From Proteles cristata cristata (taxonomy: Eukaryota > Chordata > Mammalia > Carnivora > Hyaenidae): a stretch of DNA of 64,000 bases. Positions 1 to 11,900 of this stretch are shown here, one piece after another. The first letter of the stretch is position 1. Each line of letters opens with the position of its first letter. A model generated the notes under the pieces. The model was given only the letters and a program-made list of their open reading frames with translations, searched no databases and was not told the DNA's origin. The DNA is taken from assembly GCA_017311185.1 (NCBI GenBank), contig JAESUZ010002877.1, positions 425,001-489,000 on the forward strand. Reading direction: 5' to 3'. Both the position numbers and the translations under genes were made by a program.

Positions 1-105
1 TCAGTTTTCTTGTCTGTAACACAAGGATAATGGCACCTACCTCTTGGCAAGGTCATATGGACTGGCCGGGCCACACATCTAAGTGCCATGCAAAGAAAAC
101 ATGCA
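1..105 (+). repeat. MIR SINE fragment
   Basis: TCAGTTTTCTTGTCTGTAAC..ATAATGGCACCTACCTCTT matches the MIR central and 3' order; cut by the window edge. Confidence 0.75.
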
Positions 106-1214
106 AGCATCAGCTCTCAGGAGGAAGACTGTGATAGTGACCTCTTGCTACCCATAGGAGATAGCAATGGTCCTGAAGAAGAAACCCCAAGGGCAGGCTC
201 AGCACAGCACTAGTCACTGCTTCTGGGAGAACAGCCCATCCGCAGAGGCTAAGGAGGACTCTCTCCTAGAAGTACAGGCTTGTGGCACCCAAGCACAGGA
301 CCAAAGGCACCATAGCCAGTGGCATGTGGTTGTCCTGAAGGAATGGCTACTGGGTCACTCGAGGGGCCCTTATAAGTCCACATCTCTGTTTTCTCGTGGC
401 TTGAAAAATATCAAAGGATTATGGCCCATGTGCTGCCCCTGCTGGCTGGGGACAGACTATCCTTGCTTCCAAGGCAGGGCTCAGGGGGCCCACGCCAAGC
501 GTGTCGGGTGGAGGGCACTGAGATGAGTAGATAAGGGGCCAAAGGTGTGTCAATGACCTGCTCTCATTTCTGTCCATTCCAGAAGTCCTCATCCATGATT
601 TGGGAAGCAACCCAAGGTCACTGCTGTCCTTAACATGAAGTCTCATGATTGACAACTAGTGAGTTAGCCCCAGTGTTGGGACAGAGACCACACAATCAGA
701 AGGCAGAAGAGCAGCATTCGGTTCCTAGTTGTGCCTCTGTTTTGCTAGGTGAACTTGAATCTTGAGAAGCCTTGGCTCACACAGCTCCTCAGTGGACCTA
801 AGAACACCTGTCCCTCCCCGCTCCCCCACACCTCACACTGTAATATCAAGTGAGACAACGTGCACCAAAGGACCTGGGATATGCTGTGTGCCACATAAAT
901 GGCAGTTACTGTGGATCACACGGAGCCATTCCTGCCACATGGGTTCAGTTCTCAGCTGTGCAACTGAGGGCAAGATGAGTTATCCACACCCTCTCTACTG
1001 GGTCAGGCACACATCTGTCCAGATCACTGGTTCGATCCAGGATCACAACACAGCCTGGAACTCTAGCCAGACCCCTCTAGAACTAAATGTCACCAAGGCC
1101 CCACAGATTCCCTCTTCTAATAAGATGAGACATTCCACCACAGCGATAATCAATAATCACACAGCCAGCTGGCGACCGGTGGAGGGCCATGGCTTTTGGA
1201 GGCCAAGCTGAAAC

Positions 1215-1390
1215 ACACCAGCTCTGTGTCTCCCTAGCTGGGTAATCTGAGACAAGCCACTTACCCTCTCTGAACCTCAGTTAAATCGTTTGCAAAATGG
1301 GGGTAACAATGCCTACTGCACACTGTCAAGAGTAAATGAAACTATACATGCTTGTCACATAGTAGGCCAACAAATGGCGGCTGCCAGTTT
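1215..1390 (+). repeat. MIR SINE
   Basis: CTCTGAACCTCAGTTAAATC..AAAATGGGGGTAACAATGCC..CACATAGTAGGCCAACAAAT follows the MIR core and 3' end. Confidence 0.8.
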
Positions 1391-1617
1391 AATCTCCCCA
1401 AGCCTCATCTGTGAATTGAACACAATGGCTGCTCCCTGGCAAGGCCATTGTGGGGCTGAACTGAGCCAGAGTATGCAGCGAGCAAAGGGTTTACATGGGA
1501 CCGTTAGCTCCATGTGCACAGGGCGTACGTGGGTTTGTTTTATGCCTGGTGACTACTCAGTGCCTGAGAGACAGGCGCTCAGTACGCTTGTGGAGCAAGT
1601 GAACAAACAAAGGAAGT

Positions 1618-1735
1618 AGTCAGATTTAACTTCTCCAAGCCTGGACTTCCTCATCTGTAAAATGGGCATATGAACACTTACCTGGGAGGGCTGTCATGAG
1701 AGCCAAGGGCCCACAGCAGATGCTCCAAACATCTG
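1618..1735 (+). repeat. MIR SINE fragment
   Basis: AACTTCTCCAAGCCTGGACTTCCTCATCTGTAAAATGGG core. Confidence 0.75.
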
Positions 1736-1983
1736 ACACCGCACACTGGGAGGCCCCCCAAGCGTGCCATGTACCCCATTCACCACAAGAGGCAGCTGAG
1801 TAAGTAAGAGTAACGTTTACTGAGCGATACAGGACTGAGTACTATGAAGGGTTTACCAGGATGGAAACGCGCCCCATGCCCGCCCCCGCCACCCCGCCAC
1901 CCACAGACTACTACAGTACTTAGGAGTTACACACGACAGCCATAACTGCTGGATACTGTTCGTAACAAACAAACCATAGCATA

Positions 1984-1989
1984 TTTATA
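1984..1989 (-). terminator. Candidate variant poly(A) signal TATAAA for JDP2
   Basis: Minus-strand TATAAA about 750 nt past the stop codon, in an AT-rich tail, followed downstream by a T/G-rich stretch (minus strand TGGTTTGTTTGTTACG, about 1959-1974) that could serve as the downstream element. TATAAA is a known weaker variant of AATAAA. No better signal is seen between 1900 and 2735. Confidence 0.35.
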
Positions 1990-2683
1990 CTACATCACAT
2001 CGAGTGATTATAGAAATCCATATATATATTGCTTGTATAAAATCTTTTTTTTTTGTAAAAAATATTAAAAAAAAAAAAAAAAGAAAGTATAAAAAACATG
2101 TGCAGTTGAAAAGCCCTGCCTGGACAGCCAGTCTGTAAACATTCGGTGAGTATGTGCTTTGGAAGGGCGCCCGCGCCTCGTGCCCACAGCAGACTCCAGC
2201 GGGGCCGGCGAGGGTGCGCCCCGGCTGCCGCTCCCGGGCGGGGCGCGCTGGACCCAGGTGGGCAGTACGGCTGGGCCCCGCATCAGGGGCGGTGGACAGG
2301 GCTGGGGACAGGCAGGCCGTAGTTCCGCTCAGTTCCATCCCCAGCCGCACTTGGTTTGCAACTCATGGCTTTTCCTGGCTGCTCCGAGGTCCCTCGGTGG
2401 GTGCCCTGGTGGAGAGGCCATTTGGTTGGGCGTCCCTCCAGCCAGGGGCCTCTGTCCTGCCTCCTTCAAGCGGGGCCCCAGGCAGGACAGCCCCACCCGA
2501 GGGTCTACTTTGGTCTCAGCGCTTGGTCCTTCTAGGTTTCGTCAGCCCCTTCTTCCCCTTGTGCGGCTGATTGGAGTTTCACAAAAAAGCCCGGCCAGCA
2601 CAGGCTGTGCTGAGCCTCATTGTAAAGTTTGTCGTGCAGCAAGGAAGGGCCCTCTGGGACCCCTCGTCCTCCCCCCTCTTCCC

Positions 2684-2725
2684 AAATCCTCCTCCTCCTC
2701 CTCCTCGTCCTCCTCTTCCTTCTCC
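2684..2725 (-). repeat. GGA/GAG purine tract in the JDP2 3' UTR
   Basis: On the mRNA strand a run of GAGGAGG-type triplets begins within about 12 nt of the stop codon and continues for about 40 nt. Confidence 0.9.
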
Positions 2726-2735
2726 CAGCCCATGG

Positions 2736-2921
2736 TCACTTCTTCTCCAGCTGCTCCAACAGCGGGTTGCCTTCCGATTCTGGGGTCTTGACGCTGTCCG
2801 TCCGGACGATGCAGGTGGGGCGATGCCGGTTCAGCATCAGAATGAGCTGCTGTCGCTCTTGCTTCAGCTCCTCAATCTGGGTCTTCAGCTCCGCATTCAT
2901 GAGCTCCAGTCGCTCAGATTC
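2736..2921 (-). CDS. JDP2: JDP2 exon 4 coding part: leucine zipper and C-terminal tail, codons 103-163
   Basis: The acceptor TTTTTGCGCCCAG lies directly before 2921. The exon starts [15 protein letters not shown] and continues the heptad leucines (107, 114, 121, 128) that form the coiled coil with Jun or ATF2. The tail contains [18 protein letters not shown], with a TP motif at 148-149, and ends LEQLEKK before TGA (2738-2736). The zipper and tail match JDP2 rather than ATF3, whose C terminus differs. Confidence 0.97.
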   Translation of the reverse strand, partial: ESERLELMNAELKTQIEELKQERQQLILMLNRHRPTCIVRTDSVKTPESEGNPLLEQLEKK

Positions 2922-5900
2922 CTGGGCGCAAAAACAGAGATGGGGCTGTAAACTCTCACTGGGGACCGCCTCTGCGTCTGGGGAGGTACGAGACACCCCC
3001 AGCTAGCATTAGCCTATTTTCTGCCTGCCAGGCTCCCACTGGGGTCCCTGACTTTCTGCAGCAGTGGCCGTCACACCTGTGACACTGGCCTGTGTCAAAG
3101 TGGGATGGACGCAGGTTATACCCTGGGGCCCAGCCTGGGCCATGTCCCACCTCTCTCCCCTCCCTCAATCCACTCCAGCCACAGTGACATCCCTGTAGTT
3201 GTTCAAATATGCCACACTCTCCTGCCTCCCAGACCTTGCCCCAGAAACAAAGGGTGGGACAAGAATAGAAGCCCAATGGACCTGGAGCAGGTACGTGCAT
3301 GGTCCACAGGGAGTGGGAGGGGCCCACAGTTGGCAGTGCAGTGGCCAAGTGCTTTGACATGTCATGTGTAAATGTACATCGGGGATATTCTGACCCGTGG
3401 GCTCACTAAACCCAGTGTGCTCACATCATTCCTCCCAAAACGTGCGCTTCCTATGAGTCCATCATTCTTTTTAAGTTTTTTTTTTTACGTTTATTGATTT
3501 TTGAGACACAGAGAGAGAGACAGCATGAGCAGGAGAGAGAGAGAGAGAGAAAGGGAGACACAGAATCCAAAGCAGGCTCCAGGGTCCAAGCTGTCAGTAC
3601 AGAGCCTGACTCAAGGCTTAAACCCACAAACGGTGAGATCATGACCTGAGCTGAAGTCAGATGATTAACCGACTGAGCCACCCAGGCGCCCCAGTCCATG
3701 ATCATTTAAACAGCCTTTTCTTTATCCCCTGTTAGCTAGAAACTTTGCCCACTGGGAGACGATCAATACCCTTCTGGATCCAAAATAAAGTTTCAAATAG
3801 ACCTCAAGTGAGATTCCCAATGAACTTCCAGCCCCGTTAGAGAGGCTCCAGGAAAAAGAAGGTACGAATGCTGGCGATTCGCTCTTGGGGGAGTTTGCAT
3901 GTTCTGGGTGTGGATGCACAGGCGGTGAGCATACCAATCCCGGTCTCGGGGGTCAAAGCAGTAAGCCAGGAAAGCTCAATGGCTTTCACTGGACTGTGTC
4001 TGAGAACTTACAGCCAGTTTGAGAGTTGGGATTTACTCAAAGGCCCGCAAGGTTTCAGACCAGTGGTTCTCAACTAGGAGTGATTTTGCCTGCCAGGAGG
4101 CATTTGACAAAGTCCGGAGTCATTTTCGGTTGTCCCAACTGAGGGGGTGGACCCTGCAGTGTCTGGTGGGTAGAGGCTAGTGATGCTCCTAAACACCCTG
4201 CAATGCCCAGGGCGGCCCCACAACAAGAACTATCTAGACAGAATGTCTACAGTGTCGCTTGGTCTCGTCGCCAAGGTAACAGCATGAGCGCCGGGGGAGC
4301 TCAGAACTGCTGAGATGTGCAGTCTTCATGACCAGACACTGAAGAACGGCCTCACAAAAGGGGGAAAAAATGTTCAGGGGAAAAACATTAAAAACCAGCG
4401 ATGGTGGTTTTTGGTGAAGCACGATGGGGAGGCTGGGCCTGTCCCCTGTTCTCAGAATTCCAGGACGAGTTATCTCTGAGGGCCAGGGGAGAGACCCCAT
4501 GCAAAACCACGAGTCCATGACCCGTCAGTCTGAGGCAGTGAGGTGCTAATCTTAGCTGCTTCACTGGGTCTGAGGAGCTCGTGACCTTGGGGACTTCTCA
4601 CAAAGCCTCTGACCGTCTGGCCCCTCAGAGCCAAGGTTTTAGCTCCAAGTTCAAATCCTGAGCCTGTGTCTCTAGGAGTCTCTGTTCAATCCACCCATCA
4701 GACCTGCTGAGGACGTGTGTGTACAGTGAACATCTGGGGGGATCCAGAGGCCCGTGGGCCCCCCTGTACAGCTTCCCCTGTATGGAGAAGAAGGATCCAT
4801 AGGGCAGCGGGGAGCTTACGACGTGCCCATCAGCAGTGCAGGGGCTGGAAGACCTTCCAAGAGGACTAAACACGGGGTCTGGCCATGGGTTTAAAACCGT
4901 GGGTCGATTCTGGGTGGCCTGAGCAGGTCAGGGGGCGTAGGGAGGCAGGACTCAGGAAGGGAGCCCTGAGTGAACAAGGACACGCACATGGGAAATAAGC
5001 CTCAGATGTATTTGGGAGATGAAGCCCTCCATGTGACCGCAGGTCACTTCAGGATGGAAGGGTAGAGAGCAGGGAAGGGGGATTTAGAGCCAGATCTGGA
5101 AAAGCTTCAGGGTCTAGAAGAATCAGCAAGTTTCTTAACTACCCTGAGTCTCAGCTATCTCAAATATAAAAAGATGATGCTCGTGGGCTAAATGAACTCA
5201 GGCAGCAAAAGCGCTTTATAAACTGAAGGGTTAAGGAGGCTTAAGGAATTTTCACTTTAAGTTTTGAGCAAGACCCTCTGAAGAAAGAGGAGAAAGAGCA
5301 GAGGAGGAGGATGGCTCAGAGAAGAGGTCCTGGTGACTGGCTGGATCTGGGCAATGAGAGAGGCTGCCTGTAGGCCAGGGGCGGGGGGTGAGGGGTCCAA
5401 GGAGCGGGGCCGGGGTAGGGGCTGCTGTTTGGAGATGGTAAGGAAGCAGTTGGGTCGTACGTGAGTGGATGTTAAAACTGATCACGCAACGGTGAGCGTG
5501 CAGCATTCAGTACTGCAAGCAGATCAACCTCCTTGAAATGACTGCATGTCTCAAACCAACTTCAAGTACGAACATCTGAATCACACAAAAACCCAAGTAG
5601 GTGTGTGGCTTCACACACTCATTCATCACAGGAATGGCACTGCATTCTGTCGGTTGTAAAATGTTAGAGGACGGGTGCCTGGCTGACTCAGGCAGTTAAA
5701 CATCTGACTCTTGATTTTAGCTCAGGGCATGATCTCACAGTTCATGAGTTCAAGTCCCACGCTGGGCTCTCCTCTGACAGCGTGAAGCCTGCTGGGGATT
5801 CTTCCTCTCCCGCTCTCTCTCTCTGCCCCTCCCCTACTCACACCCTGTCTCTCAAAATAATAAACATTAAAAAATATATTAAAATGTTAAAGTATACCCT

Positions 5901-8900
5901 GGAATAGCCTAAACTCAGACCGGCTGGCTGTCAGAAGGTAACTAACTGCTTTTTAGTTTCATTTCCTTCTGTTTTATTGAGTGGTGCTACATGTTTATTT
6001 ATCGTGTAAGTAGAAGCTGAATTGAGAAGAATCTTTTTTTTAACCATGCTTATAGAAGTCGTCTGTGGTTTTATAACAGCAATTACCTGATCTGTTTTGC
6101 TAATTAACTGAGAAACGTGGGCTAGGATCTTCACATGTTCATTATGAAGTAAATAACTCTCCTTGCATTTTGGTTTATAGTTTTGCCTTCTGGTAGATAT
6201 TTATTGCCCTAGAGAAAATGAAACCACTTGTTGTTTCACAATAGATTGAGTGCAAGTGAGTGAACATTCTGTCTCTTCCACTATTCTCAGCAAAGGCAGG
6301 AAAAAAAAATAAAGGGTGAGGGGCTGAGTGTTCTGGTTTTATTATCCTGGCTGTGCAATCTTGGCCAAGTCAATTCCCTTAGCATGGGCTAGTCTCCTCC
6401 CAGAAAATATGATTGGCCCGAAGGACTTCAAGCATTAAGATTCTCTGATTTTATCTTTAAAAAAGTTACCCTAATGCACTTAAAATACAGTTCCGCTTCC
6501 CAGTGTTTTTTGTACATACTGGAAGAAGGCTGGTATGGCCTCTTCTGAGCCCAAAAGACCTGTCTGAACTAAAATCCTAACTCTGCCACTTTAGCTACGT
6601 CACTGGGAACCCAATTCCCGATTTCCCCGAGCCTGGGCAACCTGAACAGCGTGCTGGGCAGCAGATGAAGCCCGGGTTCTAGTCCTGCCTCCACTGCTGT
6701 GGAACCTCGAGCAAACTTTCAACCCTTCGAATCTCAGAATCCTCGTCAGGGGAGTGGGGGCCACTTTGCTGCCTCCCAGGGTCACCATCATCTTGTGACC
6801 ATCAAGGAGAGAATGGCCACGAAAGTGCAGAGTGCTACGGGAGTGTGAGATGGGCTTACTGCTGCCAAAGCCCAGGGAATGAACCTGCGTTAAGCATGTC
6901 AGGTGCAGCAGGTACAGAGGCCGGCGTTACAGACAGGGCGGGGTGGGGGTGGGGGACGCACTGCTCCTGACTGCAGACAGAGGAGGTACTGAGGTAGCCC
7001 TGGTTGGTCCAGGCACTTGGCTGGTCCAGGCAGGTGAACTTGGAGATGCTCTAAGAGTCTTCCAGGGTACATCTCGGTGTCTAGGGATTAAGGATGGGAG
7101 GGTGACTTTGTACATTACATATATGTGTGTGTGTGTGCACACACATATCCTTTTGTACCTCTGAGCTTTATATATATTACCTGTTCAAAAATAAGCTTAT
7201 TATAAGGGAACCCCTCAGGTCTGCGGGCACTGGCTATCAACACAGCCATCTGCATCCATGTCCTAAACCTCTGTTTCAAGGGCCAGAGGGGAAGAGAGGA
7301 ACATGGGCTGAGAGGGAGACGGCTTGAGCCAAGAGAGAGCTGCCTAAACCTCCCTCCTAGGCCCCGAGGCCACCAGGGACAGCACGACAGCCATGTAACT
7401 GGTCTTCCCACTGCCCCAGCCCTTGCCCCACGATGCAGCCAGAGGGGTCTTTCCAAGGTGTGTCTCTCTCCAACTGAAACCTTCCACAGCTCTCCATGAT
7501 GACATAATTCATCATTCTAAAGGGGACACTTGTGAGTAAAAGCAGGTGCTATTGATAAAGAGGCCAGGACCAGAGGCATAAAGGGGGACAGGATCAGCTA
7601 CATGGCTAGGGGTCTGCCTGCCTGTCCATTCTCCTCTGTGTATTCTAAACGCCAGCCACACTGACATTCTTTTCAATTCTTTAATTACATCCTTAAACAC
7701 CTCTTGCCCCTGGCCTTTGCTTGTGCTATTCCTGCTAACCCCGCCCACCTCTGTCCTTCATCTGGTTAGCTCCTACTCCTCTTCTGTGTCTCAATAAGCA
7801 GTCTTTCCTCAGCTAGACTAAGAGAGGGCCTCTCAGAGTGTTCTCACAGCCCGCTGGGCTTGCCCAACATAACGCACGGTACACATTACCATTCCCCATT
7901 TTCTATCTGCTGTCCTACTGCCTGCTCTGCAGTGGGTACTCACTAAATGCTTACGAGGTGGATGTTTGAATGGATGGATAGATGGAGGGATGGACGGATG
8001 GATAGATGAATGGATGCATGCATGGATGATTGGATGGACGGACAGACGGACGGATGGATGGATGGATGGATGGATGGATGGATGGATGGACAGATGGGCA
8101 GAAAAATGAATAAATCCCAGCTCTACCACTTGTTAACAGTGTGATCTTGGGCAAATAACGACCTCTTCTGAGCTATAGGTCAGTCTCTAAAATGGGAATA
8201 GCCAATGTTTATCTCACTGAAATGTTTTAAGATTAAATGAGGCATGTGATAGGCCTGCATACGGTTGGTGCTCAGCAAGTGTTTCTGGAATGTGAAGAGC
8301 AGCTAGCACCATTCATTTGGCACCGTTCACCGCACCAGGGTGTGCTCACTGGGTGTATATATTGCCTGCTAACTGGCTGCCGAGCCCTTGAAGGCAGGGG
8401 TCTTGTTTGTTCCCTGCTGGGCCTTCCCCAGCTCGGTGGACACTCAGGGCTGGAAATGAGGTGTGGGACACGCCATCCATCTGAAATGCCCATGTGAGAC
8501 CTGTGTCTTAGAAACCTCCTGAAAACTTCCAGCCCAGTTTCGGTCTGCCATCTCTTCCTAGGAGGCTCTCAGCTCTAGGAGTCTAACTCCCACCGTAATG
8601 GCCATCCCCCTGCCTTAGATGCTCAGAGCCCCAGATGTACACACAGCCCCACGCTGTCTATACCTGGGACCTCGGATTTTCTCTCTCTACTTGTAGCAAG
8701 TGTGAGAAAAGACCCATATATCCTCCAGCATCAAAGAAAACCAAGGCCAAGTGAGCCTTGTCTCCCCAGCTCCCACCGGAAAGACCATGGTCTACTCCTT
8801 CCTGTGTGTCCCCCAATGCACCTAGCAAAGTGCTGGGCTTTTAGTACATGCATAAAAATGCTTGTCAACAAATCAGCGAATGAGTGAGTGAATGAATGAA

Positions 8901-11900
8901 TGAATGAACTAGAACTAGGATAGCAGAGTGTTAAGAACAAACGCTTTGAAGTTAGCCTCAGGCTTGAATCTCAGCTCTACCACTTAGTTGCTGAAAGACC
9001 TGGGCAAGTAATTTAACCTCATCATGCCTTAGTTTCCCTATCTGTAGACAGAAAATAATGAGGGTACCTATCTCATACAGTTATCATGCCAATACAGAGA
9101 TAATATACTTATAGCACTCCACACACTGCCCAACTTTACAAATGTTCGCAGCAACGGTGGGGCCCATGGTATTATTATCGTTATATGTTGTTACTGTTTT
9201 TATTTAGAAACAAACAAGTGATCCAGACCGTGGAGGTTGGAGACTTCGGGCCTGGATTGATGAGCTTTCTGGTCATTCCCCTTCACTGCCATCTACCAGT
9301 TTTGAAACACAGTAAAGGCCTAAGAGATAGGACTCAGGGGAGAAAGAACAAACACCCTGTTTGGCACCTTCCAAATGAAAGGGCGGGGATGTGCTCTGAG
9401 GCAGGGGGCTGGCTCTGCCGGCCTTTGCATGTAGAGCTGACCTCTGGTTCCTGGAGGCAGCAGGGTGGGGGTCATGTTCAGTGGAGCTGTGGCCAGCCAG
9501 ATGGGAAGCAGAGCTGGAAGAGACTGTCCACCGCTCACACACAGGGCAGGGTGCTGTCACCTACTTTGTTAGCATCCACGCGAGACAACTTTGGCAGCCA
9601 CCAGGCCTTCGAAGTGGGGAATAATGGTCCTGGCCCATCTGGGCCAATCAGAGCCAGGGCCTGACTGGTAGAGGGGAGCTGGCTCCTCCCACCTTCTCTG
9701 GCCTTCAGGGATCTGAGTGGGCAAGACATGCTCCCGGCTGCCCTTGGTTGTCTTGGTTCAGGGAAAGGGCACTAGATGGAAGGCAGGCAAGAACAGGGGG
9801 TCACGGCTGCTTGGACAGATGCCAGCAGGCACACACTGATTCCGCGGGCTTCAGTGACGACAGATGTCTCCTGGCCCACACGTGCACAGGCCTGCTCTGA
9901 AGAACGAGACAGGTGCCCCGCCCTGGCCAGCTGCCCTGCTCACCCGCTGCAGAAACTCCGTCCGCTCCTTCTTCTTGTTCCGGCATCGGGCTGCCGCCAC
10001 TTTGTTCTTCTCCCGGCGCCTTTTCCTTCGCTCCTCTTCTTCATCTAGCTGTGAGGGCACAGAGCCGAGGATTAGACATCGAGGCAGGCCTGGAGTACGG
10101 CTTCCCTCCTGTCATGGACAGGCAAATGGATAATCGCCCCTTCTCCGTGGGCACGGAGCTGTCCCTGTCTGCCAGCCCCCTGGCGTCCCCGCTGGTGGGA
10201 TGGAAACACTTCCCAGCCAGCCCACGGATCCTGGTGGAGCAGATGGGCAAACCTGGGAGGGGTCGGTGCACAGGAGGGCAGGGCCACCCGGGTTCTGCCA
10301 GAGTTCAGGAGGCTCTGAGCCTGGCAAGTCTATTCACACAGAGGTGGCGCCCAGCGGGTGGTGACGGCCTGTTCTCTTGCCCAGCCCAAGCCTTCTGGGC
10401 ACTATTTTCCAGGTCAGTGGTTCCCAGGCACTTCCTTTAAAAACACCTTGGGCATGGACGCAGATTTCACATTCTACCCCCACACTTGCCCCCAGGTACC
10501 CTCGCCCTTCCTCTTGGTCCTTCCAGATGCTCCCATCTACCTCCTGGTGCTAGTAAACGGTCTCCCCAGTCTCCTCACCAGGCTTTGACCCATTTTGCTG
10601 CTTCTGCATGTTGTCCCCCGAGATTCCCCGCTGTGTCCCAGGATGCCAGGGCTCCCCCAAGTGCCCCGCATGGGACACAGGCAGAGGGGCCTCCCGAGTC
10701 TCCAGGTCTGCTTGCTTCTCCCCCAGGACACATGAGAAATTTTACCATGCGTAACATGCGACCCATTAAATGGGAAGGAAGAAACTCACTGCCCACCAAC
10801 CCTGACTTTCGATCAAAATTACGGCTTTTAATGTTTCAGTTATACTAACAGCAAGAGCTGTTCTCTGATGCCTATTTGTTAAATGCTTTCAACACAAGTC
10901 ACGTTATCTTTACAACCCATAAGGAAAGTACTATTACTGTCCCATTTTACACGTGGGGAGACTGAAGTTCAAGGGTTCCATTTACCCAAGGCCACCCAAC
11001 TAAGAAATGGCAGAGTTAGGATTCCAGCTGGGATTTCTCTCACTTCAATTCTCCCACTCTTGACTGACCACTGGCCCACACAGCCCTGACCCGTCAGGAT
11101 CACTTCAGAGTGGTGCCTCTTGCTGTCTGTTAGCTACCAGGAGAATCTGGAGGACACACAGGACCAGCTGGGCTGGGGGAACAGCCTAGAGTCAGAGGCC
11201 ACTAGAGAAGTCATTGGCTTGCCCTGGCCTTGCCAACTCTCTCACTTCTTGAGCTAGTGGGGGTGAATTTGGCAGCCTGAGGCCTGGAACAAGGTCTCAG
11301 CTGAAAGGGCTCCAGGCCAGGAAAATAAACAGCCTCTCTGTGCACTCCCAGCATGCTCTGGGAGCTTAGGACGGAGAGCCTGGCCGGAGACCAGCGCCCA
11401 CGGCCATCGACACAGGCCCTCGTAAGGCAACCCCCTTCTCTTTCTGCACCTCCTCGGAGCTTCTCCCTGACCCACCCCCACCCCTTCTGGGAGGCTGGCT
11501 GGAGAGGCACCTTGTCTCCACAGCCACACCGAAGTGCCTCCCGGCCCCTTGGCCTCCCTTGAAACAGACCCAGAAGTGACAGCGCCTCTGGCTGACCCGC
11601 ATCTGCGAAAATAGAAACCTGGACAGAATTGATTCCACCCAACCTCAACCTCACCCCCACCAGGGCCAAGGTAACCGTGACGACAGGCAAAGGGAAGGAA
11701 CTGGAGGAAGTGGCCGGCAGTGCAATCTCCCCTCGGCCAGGAGGGTTTGACCACAAACTGCCAAGGTGATGTGTGCAACCTGGGTGCCACCGGGCTCGCG
11801 GGGCCTGGAGCAAACCCGGCTTGTGGCAGAGCAGCCATTTCCTGGGAGACACCACTCTGTCCTCCCAGGCCCAGCTCCCCCACCCCAGCCCTGCACAAAG

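Larger units (their letters stand above)
1..1959. other. Intergenic DNA downstream of JDP2
   Basis: No gene is seen. MIR pieces lie at 1-105, 1215-1390 and 1618-1735. 105-690 and 740-1215 show short unsupported open frames only. By known synteny BATF should lie further left, outside the window. Confidence 0.7.
1960..2735 (-). other. JDP2: JDP2 3' UTR (end approximate)
   Basis: Sequence following the TGA in exon 4. It begins with a purine-rich GGA/GAG run (mRNA sense) of about 45 nt, then a GC-rich body (2150-2680), then an AT-rich end with U16 (2067-2082) and A10 (2045-2054) tracts. I see no canonical AATAAA on the minus strand here. A variant TATAAA at 1989-1984 could place cleavage near 1960-1970. 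The end is inferred; a longer UTR is possible. Confidence 0.55.
2922..9943 (-). other. JDP2: JDP2 intron 3
   Basis: Phase-0 intron of about 7.0 kb with GT..AG ends. It holds felid SINEs at 3468-3692 and 5671-5880, a MER5A copy (4061-4256), MIR and L2 relics and a GGAT minisatellite (7964-8106). The stretches 4260-5090, 5895-6555, 6800-7600 and 9170-9940 show nothing I recognise beyond a TG/CA palindromic run near 7121-7148. Confidence 0.9.

Noticed and set aside
2159..2791. Plus-strand 210-codon frame with a serine run
   Set aside because: It is antisense to JDP2 exon 4 and its 3' UTR; the serine run is the reverse of the GGA tract.
3451..3705. Protein-like frame starting [13 protein letters not shown] and similar frames near 32054, 45063, 48116 and 49945
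   Set aside because: These are translations of the felid SINE itself; the same peptide pattern recurs at each SINE copy.
5684..5690. AP-1 site TGACTCA in intron 3
   Set aside because: It arises from a mutation in a SINE head; no sign of conservation or of a cluster of sites around it.
7964..8094. Possible CRISPR-like array
   Set aside because: Units are 4 bp without spacers, and the organism is a mammal.
7833..8154. Minus-strand frames with [11 protein letters not shown] repeats
   Set aside because: Translation of the GGAT minisatellite.
9851..10060. Reading frame [12 protein letters not shown] as a separate short bZIP start
   Set aside because: The MPSQ residues come from intron sequence before the exon 3 acceptor; exon 3 continues from exon 2.
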